Of a DNA stretch of 64,000 nt, positions 11,427 to 20,545 are shown one piece after another. The translations under genes were made by a program, and so were the position numbers. The notes under the pieces were generated by a model. The model searched no databases and was not told the DNA's origin. It saw nothing but the letters and a program-made list of their open reading frames with translations. The stretch is from Hanleya hanleyi. Taxonomy: Eukaryota > Mollusca > Polyplacophora > Lepidopleurida > Hanleyidae. The stretch lies in the NCBI GenBank assembly GCA_036873755.1, contig JAVTVY010056966.1:62001-126000 (forward strand). The letters run 5' to 3'. Within the stretch, counting starts at the first letter, position 1. Every line of letters starts with the position of its first letter.

Positions 11427-12868
11427 TCACAGATATAAGACGGATTTGATATTTCGTCTAAATTGTACATGATTGCTAAAAATGTCTAAAGTAGTAAAGT
11501 CTCTAGAGAGGGAATTAAAAAGCTCCATAGATCGGGGAAAGAACGAAAATTTTCTAACATTGATCCTTGATCTAGTTGGTCTAAAGATTTCAACAGTTCG
11601 GAGCTTCCTAGAGGGACAGTTATACTGGACCTGTGATACAAGATACATAGAGTCTACTGTAGAGTTAACACATTTATGTAAGAAAAAAATATCAGATGCC
11701 TGACGTCGGAGTCGTAGAAGTGGCAGATTAAAATATTTACATAGCTCTACATACTGGTCTGAAGAATACATAACTTTGGATTTAAAACATATAAACTTTA
11801 CAAATTTTCTTTGTACATTTTCAATCTTGTTAATCAAGTATTGTTGATGTGGTGACCAGATGACAGAGGCATATTCGAGGTTTGAGCGGACAATAGAGAA
11901 ATACAGAGATTTAAGAGATTTGACGTTTGTGAAAGATTTACAGGTGCGTTTTAAAAAGCCAAGCATTCGGTAAGATTTACTGACAATTGTATTTACATGG
12001 TTTGCAAAACCAAGGTCTGACGATAAAGTGACACCAAGATCTTTTACATGATTAACTCGCTCTATGCGGATACCGTAAATGAGGTAATCAGACAAGATCT
12101 TGTTTCTTTTATTCGTAAATGAAATTATGTAGGACTTAACAATATTTATGTTTAGTTTCCATGTAACACACCAGGCAATAATTCTGTCTAGATCTAGTTT
12201 TAACAGTTGGCAATCTCGTTCAGATTCAATAGTTTTATACAGTTTCGTATCATCCGCATAAATTGATAAGGATGAGTGCGAGATACATGTTTTGATGTCA
12301 TTGATATACAAGGTGAAAAGAACCGGGCCAATAAGCGATCCCTGAGGCACTCCAGATATGACTGGCTTCCATGACGACTCTTCATTTAATGTCACTCTTT
12401 GGAGTCTATCAGTTAGATACGATTCCAGCCAGTTCATAAGAGCACCAGAAAACCCGTAATGCCTTAGTTTGTGAGCCAAGAGTTCGTGAGATACAAAGTC
12501 AAAGGCCTTGCTCAGATCTAAATAAATGGAGTCCACTTGCTTTTTTGAGTCAAGAGCTTTGGTTAGAAAATCCACGTAGCAGGACAAGTTAGTCTGTGTG
12601 TCTCTGTTTTTGATGAAGCCATGCTGCTCGGTGATGAGACTTGTTCGAACATGTTCAAATAGTTGGTCATACACGGCCTCCTCGAATAGTTTACCAAAGA
12701 GGGGTAGCAGGGAGATTGGCCTGTAATTTGCCACGTTGTGGCGATCTCCTTTCTTGAAAATGGGTACAATATTGGCCTGTTTGAATTGCGATGGAAACAC
12801 TCCGGACGATAACGATGCATTGAAGATCATGCTGAGTGGCACGGCTAACACGTCGGCACATTCCTTAA
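11427..12868 (-). CDS. LINE reverse transcriptase, RT core to C-terminus
   Basis: About 480 codons are open without a break. The order is ANIVPIFKKGDR, NYRPISLLPLFGKLFE, YLDLSKAFDFVSHELL, SGVPQGSLIGPVLFTLYINDI, then catalytic SIYADDTKLY, and a C-terminal domain with LEYASVIWSPH and QRKFVKFIC. This is the usual layout of Jockey/CR1 polymerases, which copy LINE RNA at the nicked target. The first five residues of the open frame (MQFTF) come from the MITE end, so the true protein would enter from the segment at 13359-14200. Only a MITE and 5' truncation disable it, so it is young. Confidence 0.9.
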
Positions 12869-13358
12869 AGGTGAACTGCAAAGGTTTTCATATTTCCCTA
12901 TTTATATTCTTCGCGGGCTAGTTAATGATGGAAATGTCAGCCCAAATACTCTGTTTGGTTTTATTTGAAGTATTTTGTCTCCTGGTAGCTTTTGAAAAGT
13001 GATTTAAAGTTGGCATCTCAAGCCCGGCCGATTTCAGAAATGAAATCCGCATCGCTTATCTGCCCTTGTTTGACGTGCGATTGTGACGTCACATCAGACC
13101 ATCTTGCCAGGCGTCAATACTTGTAACGTTCAGTCTCCGGGCGGCTGGTCTGACGTGACGTCACAAGCAAGGAAAGATAAGCGATGACGTTTTGCAAATC
13201 TGAATTCAGCTGTGCTAGGGGTACCGACTTTTAAAAAGATTCTAGCAGACAAGATAATTCAAATTAAACCAAGTGAAGTAGATAGACCGGTATTTCTATC
13301 ATTATTCAACCTATATAAAATGTGAAAAGGGGAATCTAAAAACCTTTGCATTTCACCT
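12869..13358. mobile_element. 490-bp MITE with TTAA target duplication
   Basis: TTAA flanks both sides (12865-12868 and 13359-13362). The ends are inverted: AGGTGAACTGCAAAGGTTTT on the left and, reverse-complemented, AGGTGAAATGCAAAGGTTTT on the right. Removing the element and one TTAA rejoins the LINE frame through VLLKECADV. No coding capacity is seen. TTAA specificity points to piggyBac- or Kolobok-type mobilisation, which is an inference. Confidence 0.9.
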
Positions 13359-14200
13359 TTAAGCAATACCCCAGAGATATTATCAGGTACACATGCTTTG
13401 TTAATGTTCACATCCTTGAGAAGCTGTCTGATGTCACTGACATCAACTTTTATATGTGATAGGATGCTGTCTTGGAATGTGTTCATTTCAGGTAATGTTT
13501 CAACATACGATGGAGTGAATACACTTTGGAAAAAGTCACTGAAGAATTCCACCATTTCGTCGACGTCATCTGTTTCAGAGTCCTGAAATTTAATATGGCC
13601 TGGGATGGACCCAGTCGATTTCTTTGATTTTGCGAAACCCCAAAAGCGTTTTGGATTTGTTATCGATGACGATTCTACCTTCGCTTCATAGTCGCTGTAC
13701 TTGTCCCTCTTCATGTTTTTGAAACTTTTCCGAAGTACAGAGAAGGTGATATAGTCATCGTTAGTTCTCGTCCTTCTGTAATCAGAGTAAGCCTTTTCTT
13801 TGTCTTTGAGGAGAGAGATAAGATCGTTGTCAAACCATGGAGGGTATTTACGTGCGCGAATAATGGTCGAAGGGACACAGTCCTTGATTGCCGCATATAG
13901 GATGTCGTAAAACCTGGAGACGCTGGTTTCAATATCACTGTTTTCAATAATGGATCCCCAGGCAACTGCGGTGAGAAGGCTATTCATACGTGAAAAGTCT
14001 GATTTACGGAAGTTGTACACCTTTCTTTCAGCGTGCCTTGCCGTTTCTTTACTTTCCAGTTTGAGCTCACAGAGTAGAGCGTCGTGTTTTGAAGTAACCG
14101 CTTTATTAGTTAGACTGACTTCACAGGGGGCTCCAGTTGTACATACGAGATCAAGTACGCGATTGTTACAGGTGTTGAATTGTGAATTGTGAAAGGCCGT
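13359..14200 (-). CDS. LINE endonuclease C-terminus and linker to RT
   Basis: This is the upstream part of the same LINE polyprotein. It starts inside the endonuclease domain and passes through a charged linker (RKYPPWFDNDLI, KRFWGFAKSKKS, FFSDFFQSVFTPSY) of the type found between endonuclease and RT in Jockey/CR1 elements. It reaches NINKACVPDNISGVLL, where the MITE interrupts. The frame is otherwise open from at least 14020, and upstream sequence to about 14200 reads as endonuclease. The 5' end of the element is missing. Confidence 0.8.
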
Positions 14201-14391
14201 ATTCGTTCAATACATATGTTCCTTGTCCATGTAAAGGTACTCTGTGCATGTCATTCTACATGTACTCTGTTCACGTCCATGTGAACATACTCTGTTCAAA
14301 TCCATGTACATACTCTCCTGTGCGTCCGTGCGCGTGTGTGTGTGTGTGAACATTGTGCTTAGTTAGCCGTCTCTCTTTCGGAAGATATGGA

Positions 14392-14405
14392 GGCTCAGAA
14401 GAGCC
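14392..14405 (-). promoter_or_regulatory. Small hairpin after the membrane-protein gene, left arm
   Basis: On the minus strand it reads GGCTC-TTCT-GAGCC, a 5-bp stem with a 4-base loop, about 30 nt past the stop of the small gene. The right-arm copy at 17010-17023 has loop TTCA, with a purine-rich CCGAAAGAG 10 bases downstream. Confidence 0.4.
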
Positions 14406-14435
14406 GTTCTTTTCGGTCGCTGTAAGATGGAACTG

Positions 14436-14758
14436 TCATTGCCACAGCGTCAGGGTCAATAGGGCAAAGATCATTGTGAGACCAACGAGACGTCGCTGGT
14501 TCCGGCGTGAGCGCTCGTGGTCCATAGCCCGAGCAGCAAGGATGACTGTCATCGTCCAGTAGTGGTGGGTGATAGCACACCTCGCCATTGAGTCCACTCT
14601 GTCGAGAATCGCTTCTGTAAACTCAGGATCTGGCGCCGCCCCTCGTTGTTGTCGCCATCTCCAAACATGGACCTAACTACTGCTCGGTAACCCGTGAGTG
14701 AATTAACCCCGGTCGCATGCTGTAAAATGCGAGTCGCATAGGGATGGGTCTCCGTCAT
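14436..14758 (-). pseudogene. Small protein with C-terminal transmembrane segment, left-arm copy
   Basis: The ATG at 14758 starts METHPYATRILQHAT-like sequence (here MTETHPYATRILQ), followed by YRAVVRSMFGDGDNNEGRR. A one-base shift near 14620 moves to a second frame that ends with a basic stretch (MDHERSRRNQRR) and a hydrophobic segment (LVSLTMIFALLTLTLW), stop at 14436-14438. The layout is that of a tail-anchored membrane protein of about 105 residues. I do not recognise the family. The right-arm copy has different indels at the same place. Confidence 0.45.
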
Positions 14759-14932
14759 GGCTCTGCAACCGTAGGAATGGGGGTGTGGGGTCCAGAGGGA
14801 CGTGTTAGACCATGTTACACATGCGCGTCTACACGTAGCTCTACGTGTGCAGCCTGTGATAAGTACTATTCTGATTGGTTAGCAAGAGAGCAACAACAAC
14901 AACAACAACAACAAAGATTGCAGGTCAATCCT

Positions 14933-14938
14933 TTTATT
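14933..14938 (-). terminator. Poly(A) signal of the left inner cassette
   Basis: TTTATT here is AATAAA on the minus strand, followed in transcription direction by a (GTT)n stretch (CAA repeats at 14890-14914). It mirrors 16475-16480. Confidence 0.5.
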
Positions 14939-15074
14939 AGCCCCTCCATCACAGCACATCCACGCTGGGGGAATCGCTATGAGTGTGTTTACAATTCACT
15001 TATGCTATTGTCCGTGTATTCAGAAGTTCATTGTGCTGATCTCAGACTGCTCTTGTCCAATCAGAAGCCGACCC

Positions 15075-15260
15075 TCAGAATAAGTATAAGTCATGATGAA
15101 GGATGGAACACAAACTGTGGACGTCTCTCGGATTGATGGGGATCAACTGACTGTGGGGTCTGAAGACTCGACTGCAATGCTGGCATTCATGGCTGGGTGC
15201 CTTATGTACCGACCGTTGATGTCGCCGTAAATTATCCTTACGATTAAAGGACTTCCTAGG
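15075..15260 (-). pseudogene. Truncated inner zinc-finger gene, left side of the loop
   Basis: Readable remains are KSFNRKDNLRRHQRSVH and CQHCSRVFRPHSQL, that is the back half of one C2H2 finger and the front half of another. The first cysteines are lost where the small inverted-repeat element (15261-15427) begins. It is a diverged relative of the intact inner gene at 15908-16252 and has no promoter of its own. Confidence 0.7.
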
Positions 15261-15427
15261 TGGTGACGTCATCGTACGCAGGCGCACACACACACACACC
15301 CACATACCTGGTGCACCCTGTACCCTATAACCCGTAGGGCATAGGGTACACCAGGGTGCGTGTGTGCGGGTGCGCCAGGTATGTGTGTGTGTGCGTGTGT
15401 GTGCGCCTGCGTACGATGACGTCACTA
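15261..15427. mobile_element. Small inverted-repeat element (MITE candidate) next to the finger fragment
   Basis: The ends are near-perfect inverted copies (GTGACGTCATCGTACGCAGG and complement), followed by CA/TG runs and a central GTACCCTAT...ATAGGGTAC hairpin. No clear target duplication is visible. It may be a hairpin MITE or a local inversion. It cuts the left inner zinc-finger gene. Confidence 0.55.
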
Positions 15428-15520
15428 CCGAGCAGCGAGGGGTCAAAGGTCACTTCCGGACTATAGGAACACTTGTGAACGTGTTGATCTTTTTCTCTGA
15501 TCTGTCTGTATCATGACACA

Positions 15521-15757
15521 CGACGACACACACACACACACCTACACATAGACGTACACACACACACACATGCATACACACACACGCACACACACAACAC
15601 ACACATGCACACAGACGTATACACACAGACGCATACACACACACACACACACACACAGACACATACACACACACATACACACACACACACACACGCATGC
15701 ACACACACACAGATGCATACACACAGACGCACACATGCATACACACAAACACGCGCA
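15521..15757. repeat. (CA)n microsatellite in the loop
   Basis: About 235 bp of impure CA repeats with occasional CG and TA steps. Long open frames of alternating Cys-Val or His-Thr across it are artefacts. Confidence 0.95.
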
Positions 15758-15848
15758 ATGCGGCTCAGTTGTACACCAGTACATCTCGGTCCTCGACTTG
15801 GGGGTAGTTGAACTTAGTGTTCTAAAAATAGATCAACAGCTAGCTGGC

Positions 15849-15856
15849 TATAAAAG
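15849..15856 (+). promoter_or_regulatory. TATA box of the inner zinc-finger gene
   Basis: TATAAAAG lies 52 bp upstream of the ATG at 15908, with a TCAGCAGACATTCG initiator-like stretch about 25 bp further on. The spacing matches the outer cassette, where the TATA-to-ATG distance is 46 bp. Confidence 0.65.
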
Positions 15857-15907
15857 GGAAGCGGTCTGACACTTTCAGCAGACATTCGTTCAACCACTCA
15901 CGACACG

Positions 15908-16252
15908 ATGTTCACGTGTACCACTTGCTCCAAGTCCTTTACACGCTTGCACAGCTTACAACGCCATGAGTCTGGCATCCACGACGCTACTGCCCAGTAC
16001 ACCTGCGAGCCCTGTGGGGATACATTTAATCGCCTGGATAGTTTACACCGCCATGAACGGTGTCTCCATGAGACATCCAGGCATCAATGTCGGGATTGTG
16101 GACACCGCTTCAGACTACACAGCCAGTTGAGATCTCACGAACGTGTAATCCATGGACATGCACGCTTGATGGTTGAGGAACCCGTGATGTTTGACCCCAT
16201 CCATGAGTCTACTTTTCAAGGTGCTGTTGGCGAGTATACGTGTTCGATCTAG
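15908..16252 (+). CDS. Inner cassette: three-finger C2H2 protein (114 aa)
   Basis: An intact frame with its own TATA box. Three fingers follow C-X2-C-X12-H-X4-H: CTTCSKSF...H (residues ~4-25), CEPCGDTF...H (~33-54) and CRDCGHRF...H (~60-82). A fourth degenerate start (GEYTCSI) is cut by the stop at 16252. The linkers are not the TGEKP type. The same finger order, TATA spacing and 3'UTR words as the outer cassette show that the two are paralogues. Likely role: sequence-specific DNA binding, perhaps to the element's own repeats. It lacks the HPIG domain. An AATAAA lies ~220 nt downstream. Confidence 0.8.
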   Translation: MFTCTTCSKSFTRLHSLQRHESGIHDATAQYTCEPCGDTFNRLDSLHRHERCLHETSRHQCRDCGHRFRLHSQLRSHERVIHGHARLMVEEPVMFDPIHESTFQGAVGEYTCSI

Positions 16253-16474
16253 TCTTCAGACTCCACAGTTAGTTGATCCCCATCAATCCGAAAGACGCCC
16301 ACAGTTTGTGTTCCATCCTTCATCATGACTTATACTTATTCTGAGGGTCGGCTTCTGACAAGAACAGTCTGAGATCAGCACAATGAACTTCTGAATACAC
16401 GGACATGGCATAAGTGAATTGTAAACACACCCATAGCGATTCCCCCAGCGTGGATGTGCTGTGATGGAGGGGCT

Positions 16475-16480
16475 AATAAA
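16475..16480 (+). terminator. Poly(A) signal of the inner cassette
   Basis: AATAAA, followed 20 bp later by (GTT)n at 16499-16537, a GT-rich downstream element. The upstream words TTGTAAACA and CCCCCAGCGTGG are shared with the outer cassette 3'UTR. Confidence 0.6.
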
Positions 16481-16498
16481 AGGATTGACCTGTAATCT

Positions 16499-16536
<38 letters not shown>

Positions 16537-16674
16537 GCTCTCTTTTAGGACTAACCAATCAAAATAGTACTTATCACGGACTACACACGTAGAGATACTT
16601 GTAGACGCGCATGTGTAACATGGTCTAACACGTCCCTCTGGACCCCACACCTCCATTCCTACGGTTGCAGAACC

Positions 16675-16979
16675 ATGGCGGAGACCCATCCCTATGCGAC
16701 TCGCATTTTACAGCATGCGACCGTGGTTAATTCACTCGCGGGTTACCGAGCAGTAGTTCGGTCCATGTTTGGAGATGGCGATAACAACGAGGGGCGGCGC
16801 CAGATCCTGAAAGAATTCACAGAAGCGATTCTCGACAGTGTATCACCCACCACTACTGGACTATGACAGCCATCCTTGATGCTCGGGCTATGGACCACGA
16901 GCGCTCACGCCGGAACCAGCGACGTCTCGTCGGTCTCACAATGGTCTTTGCCCTATTGACGCTGACGCTGTGGCAATGA
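16675..16979 (+). pseudogene. Small protein with C-terminal transmembrane segment, right-arm copy
   Basis: The ATG sits in a strong Kozak context (ACCATGG). The first frame reads MAETHPYATRILQ, YRAVVRSMFGDGDNNEGRR and EFTEAILDSV, then stops at 16866. The downstream frame gives MDHERSRRNQRR and the hydrophobic LVGLTMVFALLTLTLW, stop at 16977. A deletion that removed the middle (present in the left arm) shifts the frame. A CCAAT word at about 16553 lies upstream, without TATA. A tail-anchored membrane protein is inferred. The family is unknown. Confidence 0.45.
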
Positions 16980-17009
16980 CAGTTCCGTCTTACAGCGACC
17001 GAAAAGAAC

Positions 17010-17023
17010 GGCTCTTCAGAGCC
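17010..17023 (+). promoter_or_regulatory. Small hairpin after the membrane-protein gene, right arm
   Basis: GGCTC-TTCA-GAGCC preceded by GAAC and followed by CCGAAAGAG. It resembles, but does not match, the animal histone mRNA 3' stem-loop, which has a 6-bp stem and 16 bases. No AATAAA is seen nearby, so it could mark the transcript end. Confidence 0.4.
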
Positions 17024-17064
17024 CCCATATCTTCCGAAAGAGCGACGGCTAACTAAGCACAATG

Positions 17065-17066
<2 letters not shown>

Positions 17067-17119
<53 letters not shown>

Positions 17120-17122
17120 GCA
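17067..17122. repeat. (CA)n-(CG)n microsatellite
   Basis: About 38 bp of CA followed by 16 bp of CG. The left arm has only a short version near 14325-14349, so its length has changed since the arms formed. Confidence 0.9.
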
Positions 17123-17333
17123 AGGACGCACAGGAGAGTATGTACATGGATTTGAACAGAGTATATGTAGAATGACATACACAGAGTACATTTACATGGA
17201 CAAGGAACATGTGTATTGACAGAGAACATGTACATGGACAGATTACATGTACAGGCAAATAGTAATGTACATTCACATAGTACATGTGCATGGCTATGCA
17301 CAGAATACATGAACATGCGCAGAGTACATGTAC

Positions 17334-17455
17334 ATTAAATACAGGGAAGATATTGTCTAATACAGGACAGATATGGTATAATACAGCACAGATTCGGTAT
17401 AATACCGGACAGATATGGTATAATACAGCACAGATATAGTATAATACATTTTGTT
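17334..17455. repeat. 21-bp tandem array, right arm
   Basis: Five imperfect copies of the unit described at 10866-11000, in inverted orientation, about 125 bp upstream of the right outer TATA box. Confidence 0.75.
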
Positions 17456-17579
17456 ACAAGTTTTTACATGTTACTTTGTGTACGTAGACATGTGACAAGT
17501 GCGCACCCGAGTGTACAGGACAGCGATGCGCTGATTTGCAGGGAGAACAACGTAGGAGAGTTCTTGTGGGCTGCGGGCT

Positions 17580-17587
17580 TATAAAAG
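17580..17587 (+). promoter_or_regulatory. TATA box of the right outer cassette
   Basis: TATAAAAG, 46 bp upstream of the ATG at 17633. Mirror of 10736-10743. Confidence 0.65.
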
Positions 17588-17632
17588 TGGCGGTAGGTGG
17601 GAATGTTCAGCATTTTCTGATACGCAGCCGAC

Positions 17633-18520
17633 ATGTTCTCTTGTTCGATCTGCCTGAAGCCATTTACTCGCCCAGAAGATTTGCGACGGCACGAGTCCTC
17701 CATCCACAACGGCGCACGGTATACTTGTATAATTTGCGCACGGTCATTTAATCGGGAAGATGCTTTACTGCGCCACGAACGTTCACTCCACGAGGGCGCG
17801 ATGGAACAATGTAATGAATGTGGTCAACTCATCAAACGACCCAGTCAGTTAAGACGTCATCAGCGTTTGATTCATGGTCCGTCACCCCAGGAGGGTCAGA
17901 CCTAGTGAAGATGAGCCCGGGGAGACGAATACCACTGATGATGCGATCACGGACAGCCCGCATATACCCACAGTTCAGAAGAGCCTAGATATCCAGCCGG
18001 TCCCTAGCATTACTGTTTCGACTCATACGCCTGACAACAACGAACATTTTCTGGAAGATGCAGTGGATGTTCCTAGCGATCTGTTACACGAAGACCATCC
18101 AGTGAGTGACATCTATCGGCGCCATTGGCCCATGATACGGCACTGTTTCCACCGTCATCGCCCTATTCAAGATATCTACAATTTCCGACTGACCGACCTC
18201 GCCCGTTACGCAGCTACGTGGAAGCCATCTTCAATGACCAAGCTACGTCCTTCAAATTAAATCTGGCGTTTGGTTATGTGCTGCAGCATAAGGAGACAGA
18301 CCAAGTCCGATACTTTTACCCGAGCAGTAACATCCGGGTATCTGACCAACCGTTTACCATCACGGATAGGGCGTCGCTAGAGACGATGCTGGACCAAGTG
18401 GACCAATTGTATGTCTTGGAATGGGCCCAACAACAGCGCCCCAACACCAAGTGGATATTGGAGAGGATGACCAATGTCACGTTTTTCGTTACCAAGCTGA
18501 TCGACCACCCCATCGGCTGA
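17633..18520 (+). pseudogene. Right outer cassette: three C2H2 fingers plus HPIG domain, frameshifted
   Basis: Fingers at residues ~3-80 (CSICLKPF...H, CIICARSF...H, CNECGQLI...H) end in a stop at 17905. An overlapping frame from 17874 carries the acidic linker and HPIQDIYNFRLTD-like region (here RPIQDIYNFRLTD) to 18260. A third frame from ~18180 carries FNDQATSFKLNLAFGY, YFYPSSNIR and NVTFFVTKLIDHPIG, stopping at 18520. The last frame change is the same as in the left arm, while the first differs by a 37-bp indel. The stop directly after HPIG is shared, so the domain was truncated before the arms diverged. Two frameshifts argue for decay, though recoding or a missed intron is not excluded. 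Confidence 0.75.
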
Positions 18521-18834
18521 ATGCTTCACCCATGCACTGATAGATACTCAGAATGCGCAAACAAGTATCTGAGGATACGTTGCCTCATGACGACCATCGG
18601 CCCGCCCGATGACGACCAGAACAAACGGTTCAGAGCGAACATGGCCGAAGATAGGACTTTCTGAAATGGCGACTTCTGATAGGACAAGAGCAGCTGAGAA
18701 TACATCTAACGGGCAAGAACGAGTATGACAGATGCAGTGCCAAATGGCGACCTCTGATTGGACAAGAGGCTACTTGTATTGTAAACATACCCAACGCGGC
18801 TCCCCCAGCGTGGGTATGATGTAACATTGTGGAG

Positions 18835-18840
18835 AATAAA
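18835..18840 (+). terminator. Poly(A) signal of the right outer cassette
   Basis: AATAAA ~315 nt after the stop, followed by TTGTTGTTGTTG. Mirror of 9447-9452. Confidence 0.6.
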
Positions 18841-18854
18841 CTATACGAAAAAAC

Positions 18855-20545
18855 TTGTTGTTGTTGCTTTACTTACTACACCCAACTGCGCATGCGCAGA
18901 TTGACGCGACTTGCAATAAAAAACACGCCATTCTGACTACCTCACAAAAGCTTCACTTTGACACCTCCCACAACCCATTTGGACCACTAGTGGTCCATAT
19001 CGGCCCCAAAATGTCTATTTCCATACTACGGCCTGCCTACGCATGCGTAGAATGACGAAATTCCTATCCCACATCGACCCAGTCCGATGCTCCCTCGCGT
19101 GTGCTTCACATTGATACCTCACTCGACTCCATCGGACCAATAGTGGCCCACCTAAACCCTAAAACGTCTATTTCCATGACCTTTTCCCACAATTCCCTGT
19201 CTGCACATGCGCAGAATGTTGAACACGAACGACACGCTTGTCCAGCCGGATGCACCTTCACGAATGCTTCACGACGATACCTCATAAGCCTCCATCGGCT
19301 CACTAGGGGCTGACCTCGACCCCAAAACGTCTATTTCCATACCCTTTTCCCACAATTCCCTGTCTGCGCATTCGCAGAATGTCGAACACGGACGACGCAC
19401 TAGTCCAGGCGGATGCTCCCTCACGACTGCTTTACATTGATATCTCACTCAGCTCCATTTAACCATTAGTGGTCCACCTAGATCCCAAAACGTCTATTTC
19501 CATACCCTTTGTCTACTGCGCATGCGCAGAATGACGTCAGTTCCACGTCATACCAATCCAGGCGGATGCCCCCTCTCAACGATACCTCACAACGGTACCT
19601 CACTCACAACGATACCTCACTCGACCCCGTCGGACGACTAGGGGCCCGAATAGACACCAAAACGTCCATTCCAATGCCCTTTTCCCACATTTCGCTGCCT
19701 GTGCATGCGCAGAATGTTGACAACGGCTGAGACACTAGTCCACGTGGATGCTCCTTTACGAATGCTTCACATTGATACCGCATACGATTGATACCAATAG
19801 TGGCCCACCAAGTTCCCAAAACGTCTATTTCCATACATTTTCCCCACAATTCCCTGTTTGCGCATGCGTAGAATGTTCACAATGGCCGAGACACTAGTCC
19901 AGGCGGATGCTCCCTCACGACTGCTTTACATTGATACCTCACTCAACTCCATTGAACCATTAGTGGTCCAGATAGACCCCAAAACATCTATTTCCATACA
20001 CTTTGTCTACTGCACATGCGCAGAATGACGTCAGTTGCACGTCATACTTGTCCAGGCGGATGTTCCTTCACGAATGCTTCACAACGATACCTCATTCGAC
20101 CCCAGCGGACGACTAGGGGCCCAAATAGACCCCAAAACGTCTATTTCCATACCCTTTGTCTACCGCGCATGCGCAGAATGACGGTATTTCAACCCCACAC
20201 CCAGCCAATCAGATGCGCCTTCAAGAATGCTTCACATTGATACCTCATACGACCCAATCGGACCTTTACTGGCTCACCAAGCTCCCAAAACGTCTATTTC
20301 CATACCCTTTGTCCACTGCGCATGCGCAGAATGACGATATTCCAACCCCACACCCACCCCGTTGGATGCTCCCTCACGAATGCTTCACATTGATACCTCA
20401 TACGACTCCATAGGACCACCAGTGGCCCACCTAGATCCCAAAACGTCTATTTCCATACCCTTTGTCTACAGCGCATGCGCAGAATGACGATATTTCAACC
20501 CCACACCCAGCCAATCAGATGCGCCTTCACGAATGCTTCACATTG
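18855..20545. repeat. Right subrepeat array, ~10 units
   Basis: Inverted counterpart of 7860-9440. CCAAAACGTCTATTTCCATA recurs near 19004, 19158, 19320, 19481, 19657, 19813, 19976, 20129, 20282 and 20436. Each unit keeps the GCGCATGCGCAG palindrome. Unit-to-unit differences do not match one-to-one with the left array. Confidence 0.9.

Larger units (their letters stand above)
11120..14206 (-). mobile_element. Jockey/CR1-type LINE inserted in the left arm, 5'-truncated
   Basis: The right arm lacks this segment, so its limits follow from arm comparison: the match breaks at about 11120 and resumes at about 14206, with loss of some 7 bp at the target. On the minus strand the element runs from the end of an endonuclease domain (VLDLVCTTG, SKHDALLCEL near 14050-14190), through a linker, to a complete RT and a 3' end whose tail reads CAATAAATAAAG. 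No long poly(A) is present. A 490-bp MITE interrupts the coding region. Insertion after arm formation is the simplest reading. Confidence 0.9.
7546..15170. repeat. Left arm of the giant inverted repeat (with a 3.1-kb LINE inserted)
   Basis: Apart from the insertion at 11120-14206, this arm is the reverse complement of 16250-20745. In the outer gene block the encoded peptides differ by about one residue in 131, so identity there is very high. The subrepeat block has diverged more. Matching fades near 15170, where a partial zinc-finger gene and a small inverted repeat begin the loop. Confidence 0.9.

Noticed and set aside
15450..15869. Open frames of alternating Cys-Val or His-Thr residues in several frames
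   Set aside because: They follow from the CA/TG microsatellite and have no other coding evidence.
16283..16558. Glutamine- or asparagine-rich frames on the minus strand and their mirror at 14744-15136
   Set aside because: They are antisense to the cassette 3'UTR and arise from the GTT/CAA microsatellite.
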